NCBI RefSeq assembly: GCF_000372865.1
Contig: NZ_KB889965.1
Coordinates: 1,996,990 to 2,060,989 of the forward strand
Length of the DNA: 64,000 bases
Direction: 5' to 3'
DNA from: Methylosarcina fibrata AML-C10
GTDB taxonomy: Bacteria; Pseudomonadota; Gammaproteobacteria; Methylococcales; Methylomonadaceae
The position numbers and the translations under genes are program-made. Under the pieces are notes generated by a model. That model saw nothing but the letters and a program-made list of their open reading frames with translations. It did no database searches and was not told the origin of the DNA. The first letter of the stretch is position 1, and every line of letters starts with the position of its first letter. Shown here piece by piece: positions 52,381-61,781 of the stretch.

Positions 52381-54921
52381 TCAGGGCCGCGGCGGCCGCC
52401 GTTTTTTCACCACTTGCGTGACCGCGGCGCTGGTGCTCGGCGCGTTGTTGGCATCGCCGCCGTAGACCGCGGTGATGCTGTGCGTGCCGGCTATCAGCCT
52501 CGGCGTGGACAAGGCCGCGGCCCCGTTGCCGAGCGGACGGGAACCCAGGCTGGCGCTGCCGACGAAGAACTCGACCGTGCCGGTGGGACTGTTGCCGGTT
52601 ACCGTCGCGGTAAAGGTAACCGATTGGCCGGCGACCGACGGGTTCAGGCTGGAGGTCAGCGTGGTCGTCGTGGCCTGGGTGGTTCCCGTCAAACGAAAAA
52701 TGACGCCACTGTTATAAACGACGCCGCCGTTATATGTGCTGCCCGAAGTGGTGCCGTAGAAACTGCCGTCACCGGCTTGAAGCAGTGCCGCGACGCTGCC
52801 GCCTCCATCGTCAAGATCGAAATGGTGCAACGCGCTGAAGTTTCCCGATCCGTCGAGCCGGTAGACGGTTCCGTAACCGTTAACGCCGCCGGTTGACGTC
52901 GTACCGTAAAAATTGCCGTCTTTGCCCTGGATCACGCCATGCGGATTTCCGCCGTCGTCGCTGCCGTTGAACTGGTAGATAATACTGAAATTGCCCTTGG
53001 AGTCGATCCGGAATACGGCGCCTTTCCTTGGTCCGCCCAGCGCGTCGTCGCCGCCCTCGATGACGGTACCGTAGAATTTTCCGTCGCTGCCCCGGATCAA
53101 CTCGGCATCGGGAGAAGAACCGCCGAGCCCGCCTTCGAAATGGTGCAAAATGCTGAAATTTCCGGACGCGGTGAGTTTGAACACGGTCCCATGGCTGTAA
53201 TTGCCGCCCAAAAGGGTCGTACCGTAAAAAGTGCCGTCCGTGCCCCGAAGCAGCCCGGCATAAGGACTATTGCCGCCCGCCGCGCCGTCGAAATCATGGA
53301 GAACGCTGAAAACTCCCGCCGGGGTCAGTTTGTAGACCGTGCCCGCATTGTTGGCGCCGCCAAAGCGCGTGGTGCCGTACAAATTGCCGCGGCTGTCCCG
53401 GATGAGTCCGGCTTCGGGGTTCGCTCCTCCGCTGCCTCCTTCGAAATCGTGAAGAATGCTGAACATTCCGGATGCATCCAGTTTGAAGATCGTTCCGGCG
53501 CTGTAGTTGCCACCATAAGTGGTAGTTCCGTAAAAGTTGCCCGACGAATCCTGCAAGAGCCGGGCATGGGGCGAGGAGCCTTCGCTGCCGTCGAAACTGT
53601 GCACTATTTCTGTGTTCCCGGCCGAATCGATCCGGTAAACGGTACCCGAACCGTTATCGCCGCCCTCGGAATTGGTGCCGTAAAAATTGCCGTCTTTGCC
53701 CCGGATCAGTTCGGCCAGAGGCACCGTGCCGGCCTCGTCGAATGAGCCGAACGAATAGACCACGCTGACGGTTCCGGTTGAATCGATCCTGAAAACAACG
53801 CCTTCGCCAAAACTGCCTCCGTTGACGGCGGTGCCGTAGAAACTGCCGTCGCCGTACTGTACCAACGGAGCGTAGGGATTGGCCCCGGTGATCGTGTCGA
53901 AAGAATGAAGAACGTTAAAGTCTCCGGATGGACTGATTCTGTAGACGATGCCCAGACCGTCGATGCCGCCCGCGGTCGTGGTGCCGTAAAAATTGCCGTC
54001 GCTGCCTTGAATGAGCCCGGCCGCGGGCGCCTTACCGCCGTCGCCGCCGTCGAATTCGTGCAGCACGCTGAAGGTGCCGGACGGATCGATTTTGTAAAGG
54101 ATTCCGGCGTCGTTGGCGCCGCCCGCAAAAGTGGCGCCGTACAAACTGCCGTCGCTGGTTTGCAGCAGTTTTGATTGCTCATAGTAGCCGCTGTCAAATT
54201 CGTGCAAGATGCTGAAATTACCTGACGGATCGAGCTTGAACACCGTTCCCGCACCGCTGTTATCGCTGTTGGCCGTCGTCCCGTAAAAACTGCCGTCGCT
54301 GCCTTGAATCAGCTCCGAGTTGGGACCTCCACATTGTCCCGGAAATTCATAGACGACGCTGTAGTTTCCGGCAGAGTCTATTTTATAGATCGTTCCCGAG
54401 CGGTTTTCTGGAACGCAATCGGACGATGCGCCGTAGAAGTTGCCGTCGATGCCTTTGATCAAGCCGCCCGCGGTCGTGATAAAACCGCCCTCGAAAGCGT
54501 GCAGAAGAATGAAATTTCCGGATGCGTCGATTTTGTAAGCCGTGGCGGTATAATCTCCGGTAAACTGAGGCGTGGTACCGTAAAGACTGCCGTCGCCGCC
54601 AAGCACCACGCCGGCCATGGGACGGCCGATGCTGCCGGCACTAAAATTGAATAGCACGCTGACGTTTCCGCCCGGATCGATCTTGAACACCGTGCCGGCG
54701 TTGCCTTTCGTGCCGTCGCCGCCGGCTAACGCTGTGCCGTAGAGATTGCCCGCGCCATCGAGCGTCAATCCCGCGTAAGGATTGCCGCCTGCCTTGCCCA
54801 GGACTTTCAGCACCTGAAACTCGGCGGATGCGGCGGCTTCCCGCGCCGGGAACAGCCACGGAACGGCCAGCCAGGCCAGCAATAAATAGAGAATCGTGCG
54901 ATTAGCCCAATAAGATTTCAT
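52381..54921 (-). CDS. Secreted GloVer-repeat protein with C-terminal Ig-like domain (longer copy)
   Basis: An 846-residue exported protein with a signal peptide ending AREAAAS. It has fourteen GloVer-type repeats (LYGT/FYGT cores such as NLYGTALAGG, SFYGTTANS, SLYGATFAGG, NFYGTTTYGG, NLYGTTRFGG, KFYGTVIEGG), twice the number in the paralogue at 50631-52106. A C-terminal Ig-like domain starts TTTTLTSSLNPSVAGQSVTF. Repeats tile residues about 40-740. The same A6 tract and KKRRPPRP end occur. It lies 274 bases upstream of the shorter copy, pointing to local duplication. Surface display is probable. Confidence 0.8.
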   Translation of the reverse strand: MKSYWANRTILYLLLAWLAVPWLFPAREAAASAEFQVLKVLGKAGGNPYAGLTLDGAGNLYGTALAGGDGTKGNAGTVFKIDPGGNVSVLFNFSAGSIGRPMAGVVLGGDGSLYGTTPQFTGDYTATAYKIDASGNFILLHAFEGGFITTAGGLIKGIDGNFYGASSDCVPENRSGTIYKIDSAGNYSVVYEFPGQCGGPNSELIQGSDGSFYGTTANSDNSGAGTVFKLDPSGNFSILHEFDSGYYEQSKLLQTSDGSLYGATFAGGANDAGILYKIDPSGTFSVLHEFDGGDGGKAPAAGLIQGSDGNFYGTTTAGGIDGLGIVYRISPSGDFNVLHSFDTITGANPYAPLVQYGDGSFYGTAVNGGSFGEGVVFRIDSTGTVSVVYSFGSFDEAGTVPLAELIRGKDGNFYGTNSEGGDNGSGTVYRIDSAGNTEIVHSFDGSEGSSPHARLLQDSSGNFYGTTTYGGNYSAGTIFKLDASGMFSILHDFEGGSGGANPEAGLIRDSRGNLYGTTRFGGANNAGTVYKLTPAGVFSVLHDFDGAAGGNSPYAGLLRGTDGTFYGTTLLGGNYSHGTVFKLTASGNFSILHHFEGGLGGSSPDAELIRGSDGKFYGTVIEGGDDALGGPRKGAVFRIDSKGNFSIIYQFNGSDDGGNPHGVIQGKDGNFYGTTSTGGVNGYGTVYRLDGSGNFSALHHFDLDDGGGSVAALLQAGDGSFYGTTSGSTYNGGVVYNSGVIFRLTGTTQATTTTLTSSLNPSVAGQSVTFTATVTGNSPTGTVEFFVGSASLGSRPLGNGAAALSTPRLIAGTHSITAVYGGDANNAPSTSAAVTQVVKKRRPPRP

Positions 54922-55793
54922 TTGCGTCTCCCCGATGATCGTTTAATTGTGAAGGAAGGCTAAGCCGGAGGGCAAGGGGTCGGATGCCATCGCCTGCTCG
55001 ATCCTTTGGGTTTGCGCTTGAAACTGTTTTTGAAAAACCGGTTCTACGGTAAACAGTATTTCGGGGATTCGTTGTTTATAAATCGACGTGTCGTGGATGC
55101 GGTCCAGCCGCTCCGCACGATTCATTCCGTCATTGGAAATTCCTGCTTCCGGTTATCGGAAACGATTATCGTATTTAACGCAGAGAATGAGTTGTTTTAT
55201 GTTAAATACCGTTTCAATTCCACTCAAACCAACCGAATTGACTTTCTATCCTTATCGGTAAAAAATCCGGAACACGGTTCCACTCATAAGCTTCGGCATG
55301 GAATCCATCCCACCATTGCCAAACGTCTGCCGAAAACCCCTTATCACCCATCATAATTATTATTGACCCTCAGCCGCCACTGCCTTTAGTATCATAAATT
55401 TAAAGATAAAACAACTTATTTTACATGTAAGTATCTTATACCTGCCGGCAGAGTCGAATGAAGCCGGTGAAGCCTCTTTTTGCCGATAGACCGGTCTTCG
55501 AATCCAGCCGACAAAATGCCTTCGTGAAAACGGAATAATCTTTTCCGAGCGGTAGCACCGAATACTTTGCTAAAAAATGGTCGGGGCTGTTTGAACGGAT
55601 TCAACTTCAAATCAAATGCTCGTGCCAAAAAGTTCCGTCCGCTCCGAAGCGGCGGCACAGCCTCTTGTATCAACTTAGTATAAATTCCAGAAACAAAATA
55701 GAACCGGCAACGCCGGCCATCGATGCCGGTCCGTCAGCCGGAGAAATTTTCGAAACAAGGCTCCGGCTGGCTTAAACCGCAAAAAGACCAGCG
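54922..55793. other. Intergenic, no confident gene
   Basis: About 870 bases. A minus-strand frame at 55416-55673 (85 codons) and a plus-strand frame at 55006-55356 lack family features and plausible starts. This stretch is more AT-rich than its neighbours. No tRNA or repeat array was found. Confidence 0.4.
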
Positions 55794-56549
55794 TCAGAGC
55801 CGGTATTTGGCGGTTTTATCGGGTTCCATACGGTTGCGCTCTTCCAGATAATCCTGCCGATGCAGGGGGCCGATCAGAATGAGGCCTGCCACAAAGCCCC
55901 CGGCATGAGCCCAGAAGGCGATCTGAACGCCTCCGCCGACCGCCGGGATGGCGCTGATGAATTGGATCAAAAACCAGTAGCCCAGCATATAGATGGCCGG
56001 GATGGCGGCCGTCGTTATAAAAAAACCCAGCGGGATGAGGGTATGGACATAGGCTCTGGGATACAACCGGGCATACGCCCCCATGACGCCGCCGATCGCG
56101 CCCGAGGCGCCCACCATCGGCGACAATGCCGCAGGATCGGCCATGATTTGAGAGAAAGCGGCGGCCAGAATGCATAGAAAATAAAAAATCAGAAATCGGG
56201 GAATCCCCATGGCGTCTTCGACGTTATCGCCGAATATCCATAAAAACCACATGTTGCTGATGATGTGGAACCAGCTCCCGTGCAGAAACGCATGAGTGAT
56301 CAAGGTCGGAATGCCGCTTCTGCCGTCCAGCGAGCAAACCATATCCTGGGTCATTTCCAGCGTAGTGCCGGGCGGTGCGTGATGGAACAAATCGCCGGGT
56401 ATGAGGCTGTAGAGGCACAGCGATTTGACCAGCGGAAGCTCGCTGCCGGCCCCCTGGACAAAAACCCAGACGAGTATGTTCAATGCTATAAGCGCTATCG
56501 TGGCAACAGGCGGACGTATCGTTGGATTTTCATCGCGTATCGGAAACAT
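55794..56549 (-). CDS. Rhomboid-family intramembrane serine protease
   Basis: A 251-residue membrane protein. The catalytic Ser149 lies in GASGAIGGVMGAYARLYPRA and His215 in FWAHAGGFVAGL, the dyad of rhomboid proteases. The HGSWFHIISNMWFLWIFGDN loop and helix (residues 90-109) is also conserved. About six helices are predicted. It cuts membrane-spanning proteins. Substrate is unknown and neighbours give no hint. It stands alone between GloVer and peroxidase genes. Confidence 0.9.
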   Translation of the reverse strand: MFPIRDENPTIRPPVATIALIALNILVWVFVQGAGSELPLVKSLCLYSLIPGDLFHHAPPGTTLEMTQDMVCSLDGRSGIPTLITHAFLHGSWFHIISNMWFLWIFGDNVEDAMGIPRFLIFYFLCILAAAFSQIMADPAALSPMVGASGAIGGVMGAYARLYPRAYVHTLIPLGFFITTAAIPAIYMLGYWFLIQFISAIPAVGGGVQIAFWAHAGGFVAGLILIGPLHRQDYLEERNRMEPDKTAKYRL

Positions 56550-57159
56550 GGAAACCTCGTTATGAACGCTTAAAATTATGAATCGATTACTTCGGGTTAG
56601 CTCAAGCCGGACAAGCCTTATTAAAGCGAGTCCAATGTAACCTTAAACCGCCAGGATTTCAATCAAGCAGGTCCGGGAGAGTTTGCTTTTCCTCCGCTAT
56701 ATATCGATGGCATGGATGGTCCTGGAAACCGGCATTGCCTGCCGAGCAGGAGTTTGTGATATGTATCCTGGATCATTTATCCTGTCGGCATCGGGATATT
56801 CATCATCAATAAGATAATGATATTTGTTAGATGCTAAACACGATTCTTTGGTATATGGTGCCGACAAAATCCGGCTTGAAAACCGCTCCCGTCTTTATTT
56901 GTCGCCTTAACGGTCGGCGCAATACGGCCGGAATTTAAAACCTTTAATCCCCTGTTGTGACTGATTTTAGAAAACAGTCTTACGTTTCAACCATTGACTC
57001 TGACGATGGAGATAAAAGACGTTTCCACGATAAAACGCTCTGCTTGCGCAATGTCCAGTTTGAGCCATGCGTCTCGTTTACGCAGATTTCAACTTAAACA
57101 TAAAAATCTTTGCATTGATCCATTCGTTCTCACAAAAACTACTACTCAGGAGGCGAAAA
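56550..57159. other. Promoter region of the di-haem peroxidase gene
   Basis: About 600 AT-richer bases between divergent genes. The only clear element is the strong AGGAGG ribosome-binding site at the right end. No other gene or repeat is supported. Confidence 0.4.
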
Positions 57160-59679
57160 ATGAAAGCGTTCAAGTTAAAAGCGGTATTCGCTGCCGTTCT
57201 GTCGTCCTGGCTTAGCCTGCCACCGCCAGCCTCGGCTTCTCTCACACCACCCAAACCCATTAATCTGGACAACAATAACATCGCCCTTGACGAACCGAAT
57301 AACGGCATCGTCAAAAGCAAGGAATGGGCCATTGTTCTTGGCAAGGCGCTGTTCTGGGATATTCAGGCGGGAAGCGACAATCAGGCCTGCGCCAGTTGCC
57401 ATTTCAGCGCCGGAGCCGACAGCCGCATTCGTAACCAATGGTCTCCCGGATTCAACCAGATGCCCACCGAAGATAAAACGTTCGGCTCCATCGTCAGCTT
57501 CGACGGAGAGAGCATTCCCGGCGCCGTAGCCGGCCTGACCCTCTCCCAGGCGGAGCACGGCAACCCCAATCCGCTCGATGCCACCTATACCCTGCTCGAA
57601 GAAGACTTTCCCTTGCATCATATTGCCGACTACAAAGACAGAAACTCCTCCATTCTCTATTCCACCAACGACGTCGTCTCCTCCAATGGCGCCTATGATT
57701 CCGTCTTCAGCAAGCTGAAAAAGAAAACCGACGTGGAAAAGTGCAAGAAGCCGGACGCCAACGTTTTCAAGGCGGGCAAATACGCGGCGCGCCAGGTCGA
57801 GCCCCGCAACACGCCGACAACGGTTAACGCCGTGTTCAACTTTGCCAATTTCTGGGACGGCCGCGCCAATAACCTCTTCAACGGGGTCGACGCCTTCGGT
57901 CCCAGAACTCTGCATGCCAGCGGCGATCCCAACAAGCGCCTGGTCGTGGTCGACGATGCCCTCAATGCCGCGCTGGGCTCGGTCAACATCAAAAATGCCA
58001 GCCTGGCGTCCCAGGCGGTCGCGCCGCCGCTGAGCCAACTGGAAATGTCCTGCAACGGCAAAACGTTTCCCGATTTCGGGAAAAAGATGCTGTCCACTAC
58101 GATAAAGCCTCTGCAAGCGCAGACGATCGCTTCGAACGACAGCGTATTCGGCAATACTCCGGACGGAAATATAATCGATTCGTCGGGCAAGGGCTTGAAC
58201 AAAAGCTATGCCGAGCTGATTCAACTGGCGTTCGAGGACAAGTACTGGAAAGGGGATAAAGGCTACAAGATCAGCAACGGGCAATTGCTGACCGATAAAA
58301 AGGTGGACAAAAAGGGCTACTATTCGCACATGGCAATGAATTTCTCCCTGTTCTGGGGGCTTGCGATCCAGATGTATGAAGCGACTCTGGTTTCCGACCA
58401 GTCGCCTTTCGATACCTGGTTTGCCGAGTGCCGCCCGGTAGTAACCAATCCCACCAGCGTGGGCACCAATGTCAACAAAGTGCCTATCGATAACCCGACC
58501 GTGCAATGCCGCGACCCCGTGACCCTGGCTGTCAGCCCCAGCATCGATCCAACCGCTCTGGTTCCCGGCTTCGGCGCCGAAGAAGTCCTGGGTTTCGGTC
58601 TTTTCAATAATGGCGGCGTCGGCATCAGAGATGCCGGAAGTCCCGCCTGTAGCGGCTGCCACCCGGTAACCCCGACTACGGCCAATCCTCTGGTTTTCCC
58701 ACTTTTTTCCGAGGCACAATTCCAGAATGGCCAGAGTTTCGTACCGGTGGAGCGGTCGCGTATCGATGATCGCGGCCCGGGCACGCCGGGTAATCCGCCT
58801 GTGCTGGGCACTCCTCTCCCTTCAATCGCGGCTTCGATAGAAGGCGCGGTGCACGACCGCGGCTTTTTCAACATCGGCGTCATGCCGAGCAGTTTCGATC
58901 TCGGCAACGGCGGAACCGACCCGTACGGCCAGCCGTTGTCGCTCGCCCGGATGTTCCTCGTCGAAGAAGCCGGCGAAGCAGTTACCAATCCGTCCGGCGT
59001 GTTGACCAGCACCGGCGTTCAAACGAACCGCTGCAGTACGGCTACCTTGGTTGAAGCGGGTGGAACACCGCGCTTTCCTGGCTGTACTGATAATATTGGC
59101 CCTCCCAACCCTCTTCTTCTCGACAAGAGCCAGGAACGCGAGCTGGTCGACGGCACGTTCAAAACTTCCCACTTGCGCGGTGTCGCGCTGACGCCGCCGT
59201 ACTTTCACAACGGCGCTTACAGTACTCTGCGCCAAGTGGTCGAATTCTACGCCCGCGGCGGCAGCCGCAGGGACAAGAGCCTGGCTGGCAGCGGCAATAC
59301 CGGTGACACCTCGGGCACGGGATCTCTAGGCAAGTCCGCCATACCGGTAACGGGGGCCGACTTCGGCACGAATGTGGATTTCTTCATCCGGGACGTTAAA
59401 TCGACCGACGAACAAATTGATGCGATCGTGGCTTTCATGAAGACTCTGACCGACGAACGGGTTCGCTGCGACGCGGCCCCGTTCGATCATCCCGAGCTGC
59501 CGGTAGCCGCCGGCCAGACGGCTTCGGATACCAACAAGGACAAAAAAGCCGACGATATCATCGCCACCGTTCCGGCGGTCGGCGCCGGCGGCTACACGGC
59601 CGCGGGCAGTTCCGATCTGTGCCTGCCCAACACCGGCGACCTGTTTGATCCGGACCTGCGCAATCGTCTAATCGAATAA
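57160..59679 (+). CDS. Long di-haem cytochrome c peroxidase/MauG-family protein
   Basis: An 839-residue exported protein with a signal peptide (1-27, PPPASA-SL). Two c-haem motifs are CASCH (77-81) and CSGCH (497-501). Family landmarks are GKALFWDIQAGSDNQACASC, FNFANFWDGRANNLFNGVD, the second haem region, then HLRGVALTPPYFHNGAYSTL and RQVVEFYARGG. Usual bacterial peroxidases have 330-400 residues. This long form resembles the surface-associated peroxidase type described in Methylococcus (SACCP), although I infer that from layout, not alignment. ATG at 57160 has a near-ideal AGGAGG six bases upstream. A terminator follows. Confidence 0.85.
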   Translation: MKAFKLKAVFAAVLSSWLSLPPPASASLTPPKPINLDNNNIALDEPNNGIVKSKEWAIVLGKALFWDIQAGSDNQACASCHFSAGADSRIRNQWSPGFNQMPTEDKTFGSIVSFDGESIPGAVAGLTLSQAEHGNPNPLDATYTLLEEDFPLHHIADYKDRNSSILYSTNDVVSSNGAYDSVFSKLKKKTDVEKCKKPDANVFKAGKYAARQVEPRNTPTTVNAVFNFANFWDGRANNLFNGVDAFGPRTLHASGDPNKRLVVVDDALNAALGSVNIKNASLASQAVAPPLSQLEMSCNGKTFPDFGKKMLSTTIKPLQAQTIASNDSVFGNTPDGNIIDSSGKGLNKSYAELIQLAFEDKYWKGDKGYKISNGQLLTDKKVDKKGYYSHMAMNFSLFWGLAIQMYEATLVSDQSPFDTWFAECRPVVTNPTSVGTNVNKVPIDNPTVQCRDPVTLAVSPSIDPTALVPGFGAEEVLGFGLFNNGGVGIRDAGSPACSGCHPVTPTTANPLVFPLFSEAQFQNGQSFVPVERSRIDDRGPGTPGNPPVLGTPLPSIAASIEGAVHDRGFFNIGVMPSSFDLGNGGTDPYGQPLSLARMFLVEEAGEAVTNPSGVLTSTGVQTNRCSTATLVEAGGTPRFPGCTDNIGPPNPLLLDKSQERELVDGTFKTSHLRGVALTPPYFHNGAYSTLRQVVEFYARGGSRRDKSLAGSGNTGDTSGTGSLGKSAIPVTGADFGTNVDFFIRDVKSTDEQIDAIVAFMKTLTDERVRCDAAPFDHPELPVAAGQTASDTNKDKKADDIIATVPAVGAGGYTAAGSSDLCLPNTGDLFDPDLRNRLIE

Positions 59680-59704
59680 TAAGGGGAGAGCCTGCCAAAA
59701 AGAA

Positions 59705-59742
59705 AGGGCCGGACTCGTCAACGAGCCGGCCCTCTTCTTTTT
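59705..59742 (+). terminator. Strong Rho-independent terminator after the peroxidase gene
   Basis: AGGGCCGG (59705-59712) pairs with CCGGCCCT (59726-59733), with CTCG/CGAG continuing the stem inside, and a T-rich run follows to 59742. It lies 25 bases after the stop codon. Confidence 0.85.
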
Positions 59743-59769
59743 AACGGCGGCGGTACAACCTGCGACTCT

Positions 59770-60939
59770 TTACTGATCGGCGTCATTACCGCAGTTTCTA
59801 CCGGTTTCCGGATCGAACAGTTGGATGTGTTGATGAGCCACCCGCAGTAAAATCGTATCGCCTCTGTTCAAGGCGATGGCTGGGTCAAGCCGGGCAACGA
59901 CCAAGACCCTGCCGTCGGTCCGAATGCTTGCGCTGATTTCTTCCGGCCAGCTTCGGTGTAGACATTCTTTTGGACAGGATGCGTCGAAATAAACATAAAG
60001 TTCGGCGCCGAGCCATTCCATCCTGTCCACCCGCGCTTCGAACACAAGGCTCCCGGCATCGCTCTGACCTTGTTCCGCGCAACGGATGTGTTCGGGGCGG
60101 ATGCCTGCGACGACAAAAGAAGCACCGCCGGGAACAAGACGTTTTAACATTTGTGGCCATCCGATTGCACCGAAAGGCCCGAGCAAACGGCCGCCTTCAA
60201 GCTGCGCAGGAATCAGGTTCATTGCCGGAGCCCCAAGGAAAGCCGCAACGAATAGATTGGCCGGCTTCCGGTAGAGTTCGCTCGGCGTGCCCAATTGCTG
60301 AATCTCGCCCCGGTTAAGCACCGCCACGCGGTCGCCGAGCGTCATCGCTTCGGTCTGATCGTGAGTGACATAGATCGTCGTCGTGCCGAGCCTTTTCTGC
60401 AGCCGCGCAATTTCGCCCCGCATCTGAACTCTTAGACGTGCGTCCAGATTGGAAAGCGGTTCGTCCAGCAGAAACACCTGCGGTTCCCGGACGATGGCCC
60501 GTCCCATCGCCACCCGCTGGCGCTGTCCGCCCGACAAACCGGCCGGCTTTCGATCCAGCAGCGCCGACAACTCCAGCATCGCCGCCGCTTCCTCGACTTT
60601 TCGGGTTATCTCTTTCGAAGGCATTTTGGCCAACCGCAGCGGAAAAGCGATATTTTCCCGAACCGTCATATGAGGATAAATCGCATAACTTTGAAAAACC
60701 ATCGCCATATTGCGATCCTTAGGGTCGAGATCGTTAACGATCTTTCCGTTCACGCGGATTTCGCCGGAGCTCACGTCCTCCAATCCCACGATCATGTTGA
60801 GCAACGTGGATTTGCCGCAGCCCGAGGGCCCGACCAGAATGAAAAACTCGCCGTCATGAATCGTCAGACTGGCTTCTTTCAGAGTAACCGTACCATCGGC
60901 AAATCGTTTACTGACCCGATCAAGCACAATTTCGGCCAT
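59770..60939 (-). CDS. Sugar-type ABC transporter ATP-binding protein (MalK/UgpC-like)
   Basis: A 389-residue ATPase: Walker A LVGPSGCGKSTLLNMI, Q-loop FQSYAIYPHMTV, signature LSGGQRQRVAMGRAI, Walker B VFLLDEPLSNLD, switch His in YVTHDQTEAM, then the regulatory TOBE-type domain with AGIRPEHIRC. ATG at 60939 is chosen; the frame above it overlaps the permease gene and is unlike the family. Last gene in the operon. It should energise the two permeases. The sugar is unknown. Confidence 0.93.
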   Translation of the reverse strand: MAEIVLDRVSKRFADGTVTLKEASLTIHDGEFFILVGPSGCGKSTLLNMIVGLEDVSSGEIRVNGKIVNDLDPKDRNMAMVFQSYAIYPHMTVRENIAFPLRLAKMPSKEITRKVEEAAAMLELSALLDRKPAGLSGGQRQRVAMGRAIVREPQVFLLDEPLSNLDARLRVQMRGEIARLQKRLGTTTIYVTHDQTEAMTLGDRVAVLNRGEIQQLGTPSELYRKPANLFVAAFLGAPAMNLIPAQLEGGRLLGPFGAIGWPQMLKRLVPGGASFVVAGIRPEHIRCAEQGQSDAGSLVFEARVDRMEWLGAELYVYFDASCPKECLHRSWPEEISASIRTDGRVLVVARLDPAIALNRGDTILLRVAHQHIQLFDPETGRNCGNDADQ

Positions 60940-60947
60940 GGTTCGCC

Positions 60948-61781
60948 CTACCCTTTCACCGCACCGGCGGTAAGGCCGGAGACAAGCCGCCTTTGAAACA
61001 ACAGCACCACCATCGCCACCGGCACCGTGACCACAACCGAAGCCGCGGCGATGGCCCCGGTCGGCTGCTCGAATTGGGAAGGCCCGGTAAAAAAGGCAAT
61101 CGCTGCCGGAACCGTACGCGCGGCGTCGGTCGAGGTCAGAGCAGCCGCGAACAGAAAATCGTTCCAGGCGAAAATAAAGACCAGAATCGCCGAAGTGAAC
61201 ACGCCGGGAGCCGCCAGGGGCGCAATGATCAAGCGAAAAACCTGAAACGGCGTGGCTCCGTCCACTCTCGCCGCTTTTTCCAGATCCCCGGGAAGCTCCC
61301 GAAAAAATGCGGCCAGCGTCCAGATCGACAACGGCAGCGCAAACGTCATATACGGCAGGATCAGTCCGGCCCAGGTATCGAAAAAGCCGAGAGACCGCCA
61401 TAAATCGAACAAAGGACCGATGATGGCTACCGGCGGGAACATTGCGATCGCCAGAGCGGCCGCCAGCACCGCGTTTTTACCGGGAAATTGCAGACGTGCG
61501 ATGGCGTAGGCGGCAAAGGCGGCCAGCGTGACCGACAAAGACGTGGCCATCAAGGCAATACCGACCGAATTCCACAGTGCGGCCGGAAACTGAGGATCGT
61601 TGAAAACGGCCCGGTAGTGACCCCAATAAATTTCGTCCGGAAACAGCCGCCGGTCGGCCAGATGCTCCGGCTTCTTCAGAGAAAGCGAGAAAATCCAGAG
61701 CACCGGCAGCAGCGTGTAACTTAATGCGGCGAGACTTGCGACTCCCCAAAACAATCTCTCCAAAGAACGTCCGGCGTTCAT
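60948..61781 (-). CDS. Sugar-type ABC transporter permease (MalG-like)
   Basis: A 277-residue permease with six helices. The EAA loop is EKAARVDGATPFQVFRLIIA. Other segments are LPVLWIFSLSLKKPEHL and FPPVAIIGPLFDLWRSLGFF. ATG at 61781 overlaps the other permease stop by 4 bases. It partners with the MalF-like subunit in import of a carbohydrate. Confidence 0.92.
   Translation of the reverse strand: MNAGRSLERLFWGVASLAALSYTLLPVLWIFSLSLKKPEHLADRRLFPDEIYWGHYRAVFNDPQFPAALWNSVGIALMATSLSVTLAAFAAYAIARLQFPGKNAVLAAALAIAMFPPVAIIGPLFDLWRSLGFFDTWAGLILPYMTFALPLSIWTLAAFFRELPGDLEKAARVDGATPFQVFRLIIAPLAAPGVFTSAILVFIFAWNDFLFAAALTSTDAARTVPAAIAFFTGPSQFEQPTGAIAAASVVVTVPVAMVVLLFQRRLVSGLTAGAVKG

Noticed and set aside
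50664-54654. Periodic short repeats on both strands in the GloVer genes, CRISPR-like at first sight
   Set aside because: The repeats are degenerate, in frame, and code for the LYGT repeat units. There are no constant repeats with unique spacers and no cas genes.
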